Shown in pieces: positions 19,937 through 28,237 of a DNA stretch of 64,000 nucleotides. The notes below the pieces were generated by a model. It had not been told where the DNA came from and ran no database searches. It saw only the letters and a program-made list of their open reading frames with translations. This DNA comes from Bacillota bacterium. Its GTDB lineage: Bacteria > Bacillota > Clostridia > Monoglobales > Firm-18. The stretch's first letter is position 1. Every line of letters begins with the position of its first letter. The position numbers and the translations under genes were made by a program. Where the stretch lies: positions 1 through 64,000 of the forward strand of contig JALOAJ010000009.1 of assembly GCA_023228885.1 (NCBI GenBank), read 5' to 3'.

Positions 19937-20818
19937 TCATCCTTTCACCGCCCCAATCATTACTCCCTTAACAAAATGTTTTTGCAAAAGCGGGTAAATT
20001 GTCAAAATTGGCAGCGTAGAAACAATAATAGTGGCATATTTGATGCTTTCCGAGATGGTTTGCCTTTCTGCATCATTAATGCCTAACACCATATCATCAC
20101 CGCTATTTGAAATGAGAATTTCCCGCAAAAATAACTGCAGTGGAAATAAGCTTCTGTTTCTCAAATAAATCATTGCATTAAACCAACCATTCCATAAACC
20201 AACTGCATAATATAAAATCATTACTGCAATTACCGAGCCGGAAAGCGGCAAAATAATTCTTGTTAGTATAATCCATTCGTTCGCCCCATCTATTTTGGTG
20301 GACTCTTTAAGCGAGCGGGGTATGCCTGAAAAAAATGTTCTCATAATAATCAGGTTCCATGTGCTTATACAACTTGGCAGCAGTAACGCTAAGGGATTAT
20401 CGTACAAGCCTAAACCCTTAACAACCAAAAAGGTGGGAATGAGTCCGCCGCTGAAAAACATGGTAAACACCATGTAGGGCATGATATATTTTGTCCAAAA
20501 GAAATCTTTGCAAGAGGTAACATATGCGCCAAGTGTTGTCATGGCAAGACTGAGCATAGTTCCAAATACAACATATAAAATTGTGTTTCCGTACCCAATC
20601 CAAATACTGCTGTTGCGAAAAACATATCTGTACGACGCTATTGTAAAGCCCAAGGGCTTATGCAAAAGTCCCCCATGCCCTGCAAGCATATTGGAATCGC
20701 TAAAGGATGCGAATAAAACATATAGCAAGGGATATAAGGTGATTAAAGATAACAGCAAAAGCAAAGATGTGTTGAGCACATCATAAGCAACTCCCATGTT
20801 AAATGTTTTTTTCTGCAC
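19937..20818 (-). CDS. Carbohydrate ABC transporter permease, LplC/YtcP type
   Basis: About 293 residues with six predicted membrane helices, starting with a LLLLLSLITLYPLLYVL segment. The cytoplasmic ATPase-docking EAA loop reads ESTKIDGANEW...PLSG, and the C-terminus is the FVKGVMIGAVKG ending typical of YtcP-type permeases. GTG 20818 was preferred because AAGGAG lies 10 nt upstream; an ATG at 20839, overlapping the preceding permease, has no site. It pairs with the next permease (LplB type) and the lipoprotein at 21848. No ATPase gene is present; such systems use a shared MsmX-type ATPase encoded elsewhere. Confidence 0.9.
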   Translation of the reverse strand: MQKKTFNMGVAYDVLNTSLLLLLSLITLYPLLYVLFASFSDSNMLAGHGGLLHKPLGFTIASYRYVFRNSSIWIGYGNTILYVVFGTMLSLAMTTLGAYVTSCKDFFWTKYIMPYMVFTMFFSGGLIPTFLVVKGLGLYDNPLALLLPSCISTWNLIIMRTFFSGIPRSLKESTKIDGANEWIILTRIILPLSGSVIAVMILYYAVGLWNGWFNAMIYLRNRSLFPLQLFLREILISNSGDDMVLGINDAERQTISESIKYATIIVSTLPILTIYPLLQKHFVKGVMIGAVKG

Positions 20819-20832
20819 TTTAACTACACTCC

Positions 20833-21789
20833 TTACCATAATGAGGTTTCGTTCACTACTCTGCTAAATGCGTTTGAACCATAAATTAGCAACATGTTAA
20901 TAACAGAATTAAACAAGCCAATCGCCGCAGAAGAACTGTAATCGGCTTTCAGCAACCCGTTTCTGTATACATATGATGAAATAATGTCTGACACTTCGTA
21001 GGTAGCTTCATTGTACAACAAAATTGTTTTATCCGAACCTTCTGACATAAACCTGCCGATATTTAATATAAGCGTGATAATAATAGTGGGCAAAATTCCG
21101 GGTATCGTTACATGCCATAACTTATGTAACCTGTTTGCACCATCAATCTCGGCGGCCTCATACTGGGTAATGTCTATCGCTGTTAATGCAGCAATGTAGA
21201 TGATTGAATTCCAACCCGCGTTTTGCCAAAGCCCGAGGGCAATATATATTATTCGATAGTATTGCGAATACATTAAATAGTTTATTTCTTCTCCGCCAAA
21301 CAGTAAGGCAATGCTGTTAATTGGACCGCCTTTGCTCAAAAAAATGTATGCCATACCGCAAATAACCACCAGAGATATAAAATGCGGCATGTAAGTTATA
21401 GTTTGAATTGTTGATTTTAACACCTTAGAACGAACCTCATTGAGTACCAATGCCAAAATAATTGGTATAGGAAAGGAGAAAATTAAGTTGTAAAAGCTTA
21501 AAAGAAGCGTATTTATGAGTATTCTTACAAAATAATAGCTTTTGAAGAATGTTTTAAAATGCTCTATTCCAACCCATTTGCTTGCTAAAAAGCCTTGCGC
21601 CACATTATAATCTTTAAATGCAATGATTACACCATACATAGGTACATAGTGAAAAATAAAATACCAAACCACTACGGGAATTGAAAAGAAAACCAGATAT
21701 TTATTTAGTTTGTAGTCTCTTTTAATTTCGGCAAAAACACCGGATTTCGTTTTTGCGTTACCCCTCACTATATTACCTTTTATTTTCAT
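20833..21789 (-). CDS. Carbohydrate ABC transporter permease, LplB/YteP type
   Basis: About 318 residues with a basic N-terminus (IKRDYKLNKY) and six membrane helices. It shows the family FHYVPMYGVIIAFKDYN segment, an EAAEIDGANR ATPase-docking loop and the FSRVVNETSLW ending. It lies between the solute-binding lipoprotein and the YtcP-type permease in the order usual for lplABC-like operons. The start is uncertain: ATG 21789 has a closely spaced GGAAG, and GTG 21768 has an AAGG site. Likely imports oligosaccharides released by the GH28 and esterase proteins of the same operon. Confidence 0.9.
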   Translation of the reverse strand: MKIKGNIVRGNAKTKSGVFAEIKRDYKLNKYLVFFSIPVVVWYFIFHYVPMYGVIIAFKDYNVAQGFLASKWVGIEHFKTFFKSYYFVRILINTLLLSFYNLIFSFPIPIILALVLNEVRSKVLKSTIQTITYMPHFISLVVICGMAYIFLSKGGPINSIALLFGGEEINYLMYSQYYRIIYIALGLWQNAGWNSIIYIAALTAIDITQYEAAEIDGANRLHKLWHVTIPGILPTIIITLILNIGRFMSEGSDKTILLYNEATYEVSDIISSYVYRNGLLKADYSSSAAIGLFNSVINMLLIYGSNAFSRVVNETSLW

Positions 21790-21847
21790 CACTTCCTATT
21801 TTCAACGAGTTTGTACCAAAATGTTTCCGAATGCTGTAATTCAAATT

Positions 21848-23473
21848 TTAATTGTTATAATAACTTTCCACATCAGATATATCAAACCGCTCAATGCCGC
21901 TATTTCGCTGTATAAATCTGTCATAAGCTTGCTGTTTTAACTTAATGACCCGTTCAATGCCAAACTCGCGCAGCTTTTCCCGATATTCCTCAAATGAATC
22001 AATGGATGCAGTACCCATCAGCCATTTTGTAAACATTTCGCCCTTATATGTGCTGATTTCACTGAAGATTTTTGAATGCTCTTGGTTTTCTTCAACCGTT
22101 AGTTGCCCGTAAGCCGCTTTATCCCCGGCCTCATTAAATTGCTTTACCCAAAGCTCACTTGCTTCTCGCTGCTGCGGCATGGAGTAAAATTGTTTTACAT
22201 AGGCGCTGGATTGAACAAAAGGTCCGGATACAAAAGAGCGGCAATATTTCATTCCAATGACGGACATAGACAAGCCTTCCGGGTTTTTGGTAATTAACTC
22301 GGTAAATGTCGGCTGATTATCCACCATCACATAACTTTCACCCTCTATGCCAAAATTACAAAGATAATAGCCTTCCTTGCTGAACATATAATCAAGCAAA
22401 GCCACCGTCTCGGCAGGATATTTGTTCTTTGTTGATATAGCCGCATTGTTGAGGCTGACCGCTTGGTCATGTTGCACAAACTGAGCTCTATCCCCTTTGT
22501 TTATCACCGGATAGGGGGCTGCAACCAAATCAAAAACAGGGTCATTTTGTTTGGTTGTCAAATATCCGCCAATTCCTGTTCCCACCGTTCCTATATAGGC
22601 GCCGGCTTCTCCGTTTAACACTTTACTGTCCAATATCTTTGAGTCTGAAATAGTTGGTATTTCGGCATCAATTAGTCCTTTATCATACCAATCCGCCATT
22701 GTACGAACATAATCTTTGTAGGCATCCTCATACGGTCCGTAATGCACCTTACCATCTAATACATAGAAATTTTCGCCTACGCCAAATGCGCAGGAAAACA
22801 TTTCCCTTTTAAAGTTAGCATATGTTGATGAGAACGGAGCTTTTGCACCTTTTTTTTCTTTAAATGCAGTTAAAACGGTTTCCCATTCGCTAATTGTTTG
22901 CGGAACTTCCAAGTTAAGCTCCTTTAGCCAATCTCGTCTTAATACCGTTCCCACATAAGTACATAACTCCTGCCCGCCGCGAATCAGTGGCGCCACATAA
23001 TAATCTCCATCAATGTTTGCCAAAGCATCAACCGCAGGGTGCTGATTGTAAATGGCAGTTAAATTTGGCGCATATTTATCCATATATTCGTTTAGGCGTA
23101 TAATAACCTTGTCTTGATACGCTTTTAATATCCCGCCCGAATAAGTGTTAGGTCTTTCAATAACATCTACATAGTCACCCGAGGCAATCATAATGTTAAA
23201 TTGCTCGCTTACTTGATTGGCTACGGGGTGGATAAATTTTAAGGTAATGTTTGTTATCTCTTGTATCTTTTTATATGCAGCAATATCATTATAGCTGGAA
23301 ACGCTTGCCGGTGCTGCATTTGGTACGAAATATGTAAGCGTTATACCATTTTCCAATGGGAAACTTATATCTTTATCTGACAAATCATTCGTTGTTGTCT
23401 GTTTTTTTCCGCAACCTGAGATTGCAATTATAAAAGACAAAGCAACAAGCAAACAAATGCTTCTTATTTTCAT
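21848..23473 (-). CDS. Extracellular solute-binding lipoprotein, LplA/YtcQ type
   Basis: About 541 residues. Signal peptide with lipobox ISGC (lipidated cysteine near residue 21), so anchored to the outer face of the membrane. The body has the family-1 solute-binding fold, with MIASGDYVDVIERP near the N-terminus and the LplA-type KYPAETVALLDYMFSKEGYYL segment in the middle. ATG 23473 was chosen because GAGGG lies 6 nt upstream; the ATG at 23479 is too close. It starts 9 bp after the preceding gene and feeds the two permeases that follow. Ligand probably a pectin-type oligosaccharide, by context. Confidence 0.92.
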   Translation of the reverse strand: MKIRSICLLVALSFIIAISGCGKKQTTTNDLSDKDISFPLENGITLTYFVPNAAPASVSSYNDIAAYKKIQEITNITLKFIHPVANQVSEQFNIMIASGDYVDVIERPNTYSGGILKAYQDKVIIRLNEYMDKYAPNLTAIYNQHPAVDALANIDGDYYVAPLIRGGQELCTYVGTVLRRDWLKELNLEVPQTISEWETVLTAFKEKKGAKAPFSSTYANFKREMFSCAFGVGENFYVLDGKVHYGPYEDAYKDYVRTMADWYDKGLIDAEIPTISDSKILDSKVLNGEAGAYIGTVGTGIGGYLTTKQNDPVFDLVAAPYPVINKGDRAQFVQHDQAVSLNNAAISTKNKYPAETVALLDYMFSKEGYYLCNFGIEGESYVMVDNQPTFTELITKNPEGLSMSVIGMKYCRSFVSGPFVQSSAYVKQFYSMPQQREASELWVKQFNEAGDKAAYGQLTVEENQEHSKIFSEISTYKGEMFTKWLMGTASIDSFEEYREKLREFGIERVIKLKQQAYDRFIQRNSGIERFDISDVESYYNN

Positions 23474-23482
23474 GTACATCCC

Positions 23483-25648
23483 TCACTTAATCTTTATAGT
23501 TTTACTTTTTAGCAATGAATTTATTTTGGGTAACCCGTTCCAAACAAATGCCTCGGCCATTGCAGACTTTTCACTTATATTCGCAATAACCTCGATGCGC
23601 CCTTCTTCTCCCTGGCTCATGCTTACCGTTTCCATTACAATGTTTTCAATGTGACCGCTAACATCATAAACAGCCAATATGATATTTGCCTTTCGGTCAT
23701 CATCGTCAGTAATGCGTGTAAATTTCACATTTGCTTTAACTACCCCATCATATTTTACCACCGATAAGTCCTCCGCCGTATAATGTTTTGGAAGGGTTTG
23801 TATCTTTTGAGAAAAGATTTTTTCCGAAAGATTTGCAACAATATCCTCTGCCTCAACAGAAAAGATGTATTCGCCGCCTGCATCCAAGCCTACCACACTA
23901 AAGGTGTTGTCTTCTATTCCTCCATCAAAAAACTGTTCGTTGATATAAATATTATATTTAATTCCTTTATTATCATCTGTGGCTTTATCCCAAAAAATTC
24001 TGCAATAATTAAAGCCGATTTTGTCTATACCTACCGTGGCTGTATTATCAAAATGCGGGGCTTCAACATCAATTCTCTTTGCTTTAACTAAAAAATCATC
24101 AAAGTATACCGTTCCGGTGAAAGGTTGCTGTACTTTTAATTCAAACATTAGCTTACTGCTGTTTTGCGGTATGGTAATATATGGCGTTTCTATATAAATA
24201 AACATGTCTTTGTCTATCGAAAGTGGAACATCTTCACTTTTTCCTCCGCCATCGGAAAAAGTTTCTCCCGGCATTGTACCTACATATGTTTTAACGATGT
24301 TTTCGTATATCCTAACCGATGCAAGATATCCATTTGATGGGGTTTCTTTAAAAATGTTAACTCTTGGAAAACCATAGTTGTAATCAGACATGCTGCTGAT
24401 GTATAGCCATACACCCACTTTTACTTCGTCACCGGGACTAACTTTGGTGTTATCCACATCCATTATATAGTTTGCTGTTGCGCTTACATTAGAGTTCACA
24501 ACCATCTTTAAACTGCTATCGCCGGTTCTTTTTACAGAGCTGTCGGTTGTAAGCGAATTTCCGTTACTGCCCGGAAAAAGCGCCCACCTTGACATTTCAT
24601 TCGCTTCAAACCCATTTTGCAAAATAATTTCATCATAATGCATAATGCTTTTTGCAATTACAACATCAACAGATAAATAATCAGACATATTTCCCGCCGC
24701 ATCTACTGCAACAACATGAATGGTATAAACCCCCGATTCTAAATCGTTGATAACCGCCTCATTCCCATAATAGATGCCATATAGATTATCGTTGATATAT
24801 AAGTCATAATGCTTTACCCCATGGTTATCCAGGGCATCATCCCAAACAACAGTAACTGAATTATATTCATCGACAATCGTCTTTATCAATGCATTTTCTT
24901 CCCAATAGGGGGGAAGGTTATCTTGAACATATATTTCTCTTTTTACAACTTCAAAATCATCAAAATATATCGTTCCAGCAGCCGGTTGCTGAAACTTTAA
25001 TTCAAAATTCAGCCCTGTGACATTATTTACAGTACCTTTTGAATCGATTACAGCCGTATCGGGAATGACAAAATATTCCGTTTCCATCTGTATCCAACGC
25101 TTTTCCAACCCCTGTTCTGCAATGGGTGTGATAACCGCACCGCCGGCTTTATCTCCGCCGGTAATGCCATTGCCCAGCTCTAACTCGGTGGTGTTTCCGG
25201 CAGTACGGCCTCCTCCAATATAGTTTTTAATTCCATCCTGCATCAATATAACATGAGAGAACCTTCTTCCGGCGTTCATATTTGGGTAGATGTCCATTCT
25301 GGGGTAACCGCTAAGAAATGTAAAACCTTCGTCCAAATACACCTTCACTCGCGCCTTTACAACATCACCAATCTTTAGCGGCATATCTTCACCAATCTCT
25401 ATATACTTAAACGCAGAAATACTGTTAGGGTTTGCCTTTCGTTCCATTGCAAGACTTGTGTTTTCCGTGCAACCGAAAGTATCGTTATACTCTATTGTAT
25501 TTTCACCCGGCTCACTCCATGTCCAGCCCAAATTCATTGAAAAGCCATCGGAAAACACAACGGTTTCAATATATTCCTCTGCACAGACCGAAAATGCGAG
25601 CATATTTACAAGCAATACTGTAATTAGCAACAAACACAACTTTTTCAG
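23483..25648 (-). CDS. Secreted carbohydrate-binding-type protein with two repeats and Fn3-like domains
   Basis: About 721 residues. After the signal peptide come two copies of the ~215-residue sandwich module (about 20-240 and 335-550), each followed by a fibronectin-III-like domain (VTVVWDDALDNHGVKHYDLY and CRIFWDKATDDNKGIKYNIY). The last ~95 residues are the shared C-terminal beta domain (AEAFVWNGLPKINSLLKSK). No catalytic domain was seen, so it is likely a binding or assembly protein. The start is unusual: AAGGGGGG at 25656-25663 is 7 nt before CTG 25648, which gives a KKLCLLLITVLL signal peptide. TTG 25639, the first common start codon, is 16 nt away from that site and loses the lysines. 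Confidence 0.8.
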   Translation of the reverse strand: MKKLCLLLITVLLVNMLAFSVCAEEYIETVVFSDGFSMNLGWTWSEPGENTIEYNDTFGCTENTSLAMERKANPNSISAFKYIEIGEDMPLKIGDVVKARVKVYLDEGFTFLSGYPRMDIYPNMNAGRRFSHVILMQDGIKNYIGGGRTAGNTTELELGNGITGGDKAGGAVITPIAEQGLEKRWIQMETEYFVIPDTAVIDSKGTVNNVTGLNFELKFQQPAAGTIYFDDFEVVKREIYVQDNLPPYWEENALIKTIVDEYNSVTVVWDDALDNHGVKHYDLYINDNLYGIYYGNEAVINDLESGVYTIHVVAVDAAGNMSDYLSVDVVIAKSIMHYDEIILQNGFEANEMSRWALFPGSNGNSLTTDSSVKRTGDSSLKMVVNSNVSATANYIMDVDNTKVSPGDEVKVGVWLYISSMSDYNYGFPRVNIFKETPSNGYLASVRIYENIVKTYVGTMPGETFSDGGGKSEDVPLSIDKDMFIYIETPYITIPQNSSKLMFELKVQQPFTGTVYFDDFLVKAKRIDVEAPHFDNTATVGIDKIGFNYCRIFWDKATDDNKGIKYNIYINEQFFDGGIEDNTFSVVGLDAGGEYIFSVEAEDIVANLSEKIFSQKIQTLPKHYTAEDLSVVKYDGVVKANVKFTRITDDDDRKANIILAVYDVSGHIENIVMETVSMSQGEEGRIEVIANISEKSAMAEAFVWNGLPKINSLLKSKTIKIK

Positions 25649-25684
25649 ACTAAATCCCCCCTTAGGATTAAAACATAAATCGTA

Positions 25685-28213
25685 CTACTCTGCTTTGCTT
25701 TTAGAAATAGGTTGCAAGGAATTCATAGACCACACAAATGCTTTTAATGTGCAATTTTCTATATCATCCATTGAAATAGGGTCCATATTTATGGGAACAT
25801 GAATATCACCATTTTCTATTGAAATCATTTGAACACCGTTCAATGAACTGCCTTGACCGTCATAAGCTACAACTATCAAAGTTGCATCAAATTCAAAAAC
25901 TTTTCTGGCTGAATATCTTACATAAATTGTCCCGTCTTCGCGCGATATGCTCATAATATTTACATCTGAAGTATCTTTAAGTATTTCAAGCATAGACTCG
26001 GCATAACGCTGCCCTAATTCTTTTTGCGATGCGGTGTCAAAATGCAAATTGTCACCCAATGTATGCAGACCTTGTGATGATACAAAAGCCGTATATGGTA
26101 TCTCTTTTTGAACTGTTTCTAAAATGCTGTTTATTTGTTCGTAGTAAGTTGTTCCGTTCTGCACATCCATATCAGTAGATATTCCGCCTACAATGAAGGG
26201 CAAATCTTCTATTCCTAAATCTGTCTTTAAATCAGCCACTAAAGTTTTCAAGCTATTCATGTAGCCATCAACTCCATGCTCCCATGCATTGCCTTCTCCC
26301 TGATGCCATAGTATTCCTTTAAGTGTTCCGTATTTCATCGCCTCTTTGGTTCGCCTAACCGTTTCAAAATAATAACTGCTGCTATTTCCTTTTTGCCATT
26401 GATTAACGGTTGTTCCGCCAACAGCATTAGAAATAATACCAATAGATGCCTGCGGATTCTGAGCTTTCATATTTTGGGCGAAAACCGAAACAGGACTATA
26501 TAAGTTTTGCTTATCCGTAGTTTCCATTGTGGAATACCTGTTAAACCCTGACATAACATTTTTTGTCATGTAATACTTATCATTGCCGAAAGCCGCGTCT
26601 TCCCATTTATCATAATCATTTAAAAGATAAACATCGGTTAAGTCTTCCGCCTGTTCAACCTCTGTAATGGGCGCACGCCCCGCCATGTTGGACTGACCGA
26701 TGCATAAGTACAAATGAAAATCTTCCTTGCTTACTTGGGGAATACTTTGCGATATAATTTCTGATGATAGTCTTTCAATGGTAATGTTGTCAAATCGAAT
26801 GGTACCTTCAGTAGGTCTTTGCATTTTCAGCTGAATGGTTAACGAGTTAACATCAGATTTTTCGTCCAAGTTATTTATATAAGTTGTTTTAGGAATGTAA
26901 AAATATTCTGTTTCTAAATCTATCCACCCTTCTTCATCTGCGGTCCATGAATATGCGGTTATTTTGCCTTCTTCATATTTACTTGTAACACCTGTACCTA
27001 TCCTGCCAATCGTATCAGAACTTGTAAGCACATCGCCTAAATATTTGCGTCCGCTGCCTGATGCTCTGATGACAGAGCGTGCAAACGGATAGTTTAGTGT
27101 TGTATTTGGAAATACATCAAGCATGATAGCATTACTTTCGGGCATCTGCACATCTGATTCTAAGTGCACGCGAACACCAACTTTAATCATATCACCATGC
27201 TTAATTCTGCTTTTTATATTAACCGGAATATAATTTAGACGGGTGGATGCGCTGTTTTCTCCCCCAACGGTAAATTTAATATTACTGTCTTCTCCATTTC
27301 CATAAGTTTTATCCATTTCCATAGTATTGCCTGCTCCAACCGCACTGCTTGCCCAGCCGTAATTTTGTGTAACGTCATCGCAAAAAACCGTTTCTTTGGT
27401 TTGAACTTTCTTTATAATTGCAATGTCGTCAATATATACGGTGCCACTATCGTTTGCATCATTCCCTCCATACTTGATTTCTAATTGAAGGCCTGTAAGA
27501 TTAGCCCAACCGCCGGTGCTTAATGTTTGCACCTCATCATTCGGCAGATAGAAATAATCCGTTTCCAGATACATCCACCTTTCATGTATGCCGTCACTTA
27601 CCGGACTGCTTTCAAACGATGTTGCAATATTTCCATATGAATCCGTCACTCCCGCCCCTATTTTTTCATTCATATAATTTGTTGTAAGCAGCGATGAAAG
27701 CCCTTTTGCTGTTACCGGAGATGCAGAGTTCTTTAAAAGAGTTCTTGCAAAAGCATATCCGGTTGAGGTGTTCGCATAAACATTAAGTTGCACACCGTTA
27801 TTATTGAAGTTAGATAAGGTTGCGCCATCCTCCAAATAGAACCAAACGCCTGCCTTTACACAATCTCCTATGTTAATTTCCTCGTTGCTGATTGAAAGCC
27901 TTCTACGGATAAAGGCGCTGGCGCTACTTCCCTTCACCAGTTTTAAAGCGGATGTTCCGCCTCTCCCCTTGTCTGAAACAACGGTGAGCGTGTTTCCGTT
28001 GGATGGATTATTGACCCCCACCTGTGATAAATTCCACTTGGTTGTATCGTCATTCCAGCCCGGTTGCAAGTCGTTCATACTTTCTAAAAAAACAACTTCT
28101 TCCGACAATTCTACATTTTCCGATGCAACGCTTACTAAAGTGTTAATCGGAAATTGCATCACTGCAAATGCAAGCACAAGAAAAATTGATAATACTTTAA
28201 TTCTTTTCACCAA
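25685..28213 (-). CDS. Secreted SASA/CE6-type carbohydrate esterase with two binding-type domains
   Basis: 842 residues with a signal peptide. Two copies of the ~215-residue sandwich module (about 35-270 and 272-485) precede a SASA-type SGNH esterase domain (about 495-745). GQSNMAG at 506-512 supplies the serine nucleophile (S508), WHQGE at 636-640 is a family block, and DNLH at 721-724 gives the catalytic Asp and His. CE6/SASA enzymes remove acetyl groups from sugars, as in acetylated xylan, pectin or sialate. The final ~95 residues are the shared beta domain (KAFVWSMNSLQPISKSK). TTG 28213 and GTG 28210 both sit after an AGGAG site. It lies between the SLH partner gene and the binding-protein gene in the operon. 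Confidence 0.85.
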   Translation of the reverse strand: MVKRIKVLSIFLVLAFAVMQFPINTLVSVASENVELSEEVVFLESMNDLQPGWNDDTTKWNLSQVGVNNPSNGNTLTVVSDKGRGGTSALKLVKGSSASAFIRRRLSISNEEINIGDCVKAGVWFYLEDGATLSNFNNNGVQLNVYANTSTGYAFARTLLKNSASPVTAKGLSSLLTTNYMNEKIGAGVTDSYGNIATSFESSPVSDGIHERWMYLETDYFYLPNDEVQTLSTGGWANLTGLQLEIKYGGNDANDSGTVYIDDIAIIKKVQTKETVFCDDVTQNYGWASSAVGAGNTMEMDKTYGNGEDSNIKFTVGGENSASTRLNYIPVNIKSRIKHGDMIKVGVRVHLESDVQMPESNAIMLDVFPNTTLNYPFARSVIRASGSGRKYLGDVLTSSDTIGRIGTGVTSKYEEGKITAYSWTADEEGWIDLETEYFYIPKTTYINNLDEKSDVNSLTIQLKMQRPTEGTIRFDNITIERLSSEIISQSIPQVSKEDFHLYLCIGQSNMAGRAPITEVEQAEDLTDVYLLNDYDKWEDAAFGNDKYYMTKNVMSGFNRYSTMETTDKQNLYSPVSVFAQNMKAQNPQASIGIISNAVGGTTVNQWQKGNSSSYYFETVRRTKEAMKYGTLKGILWHQGEGNAWEHGVDGYMNSLKTLVADLKTDLGIEDLPFIVGGISTDMDVQNGTTYYEQINSILETVQKEIPYTAFVSSQGLHTLGDNLHFDTASQKELGQRYAESMLEILKDTSDVNIMSISREDGTIYVRYSARKVFEFDATLIVVAYDGQGSSLNGVQMISIENGDIHVPINMDPISMDDIENCTLKAFVWSMNSLQPISKSKAE

Positions 28214-28237
28214 CAGTCATCTCCTTTTATTAATTTT

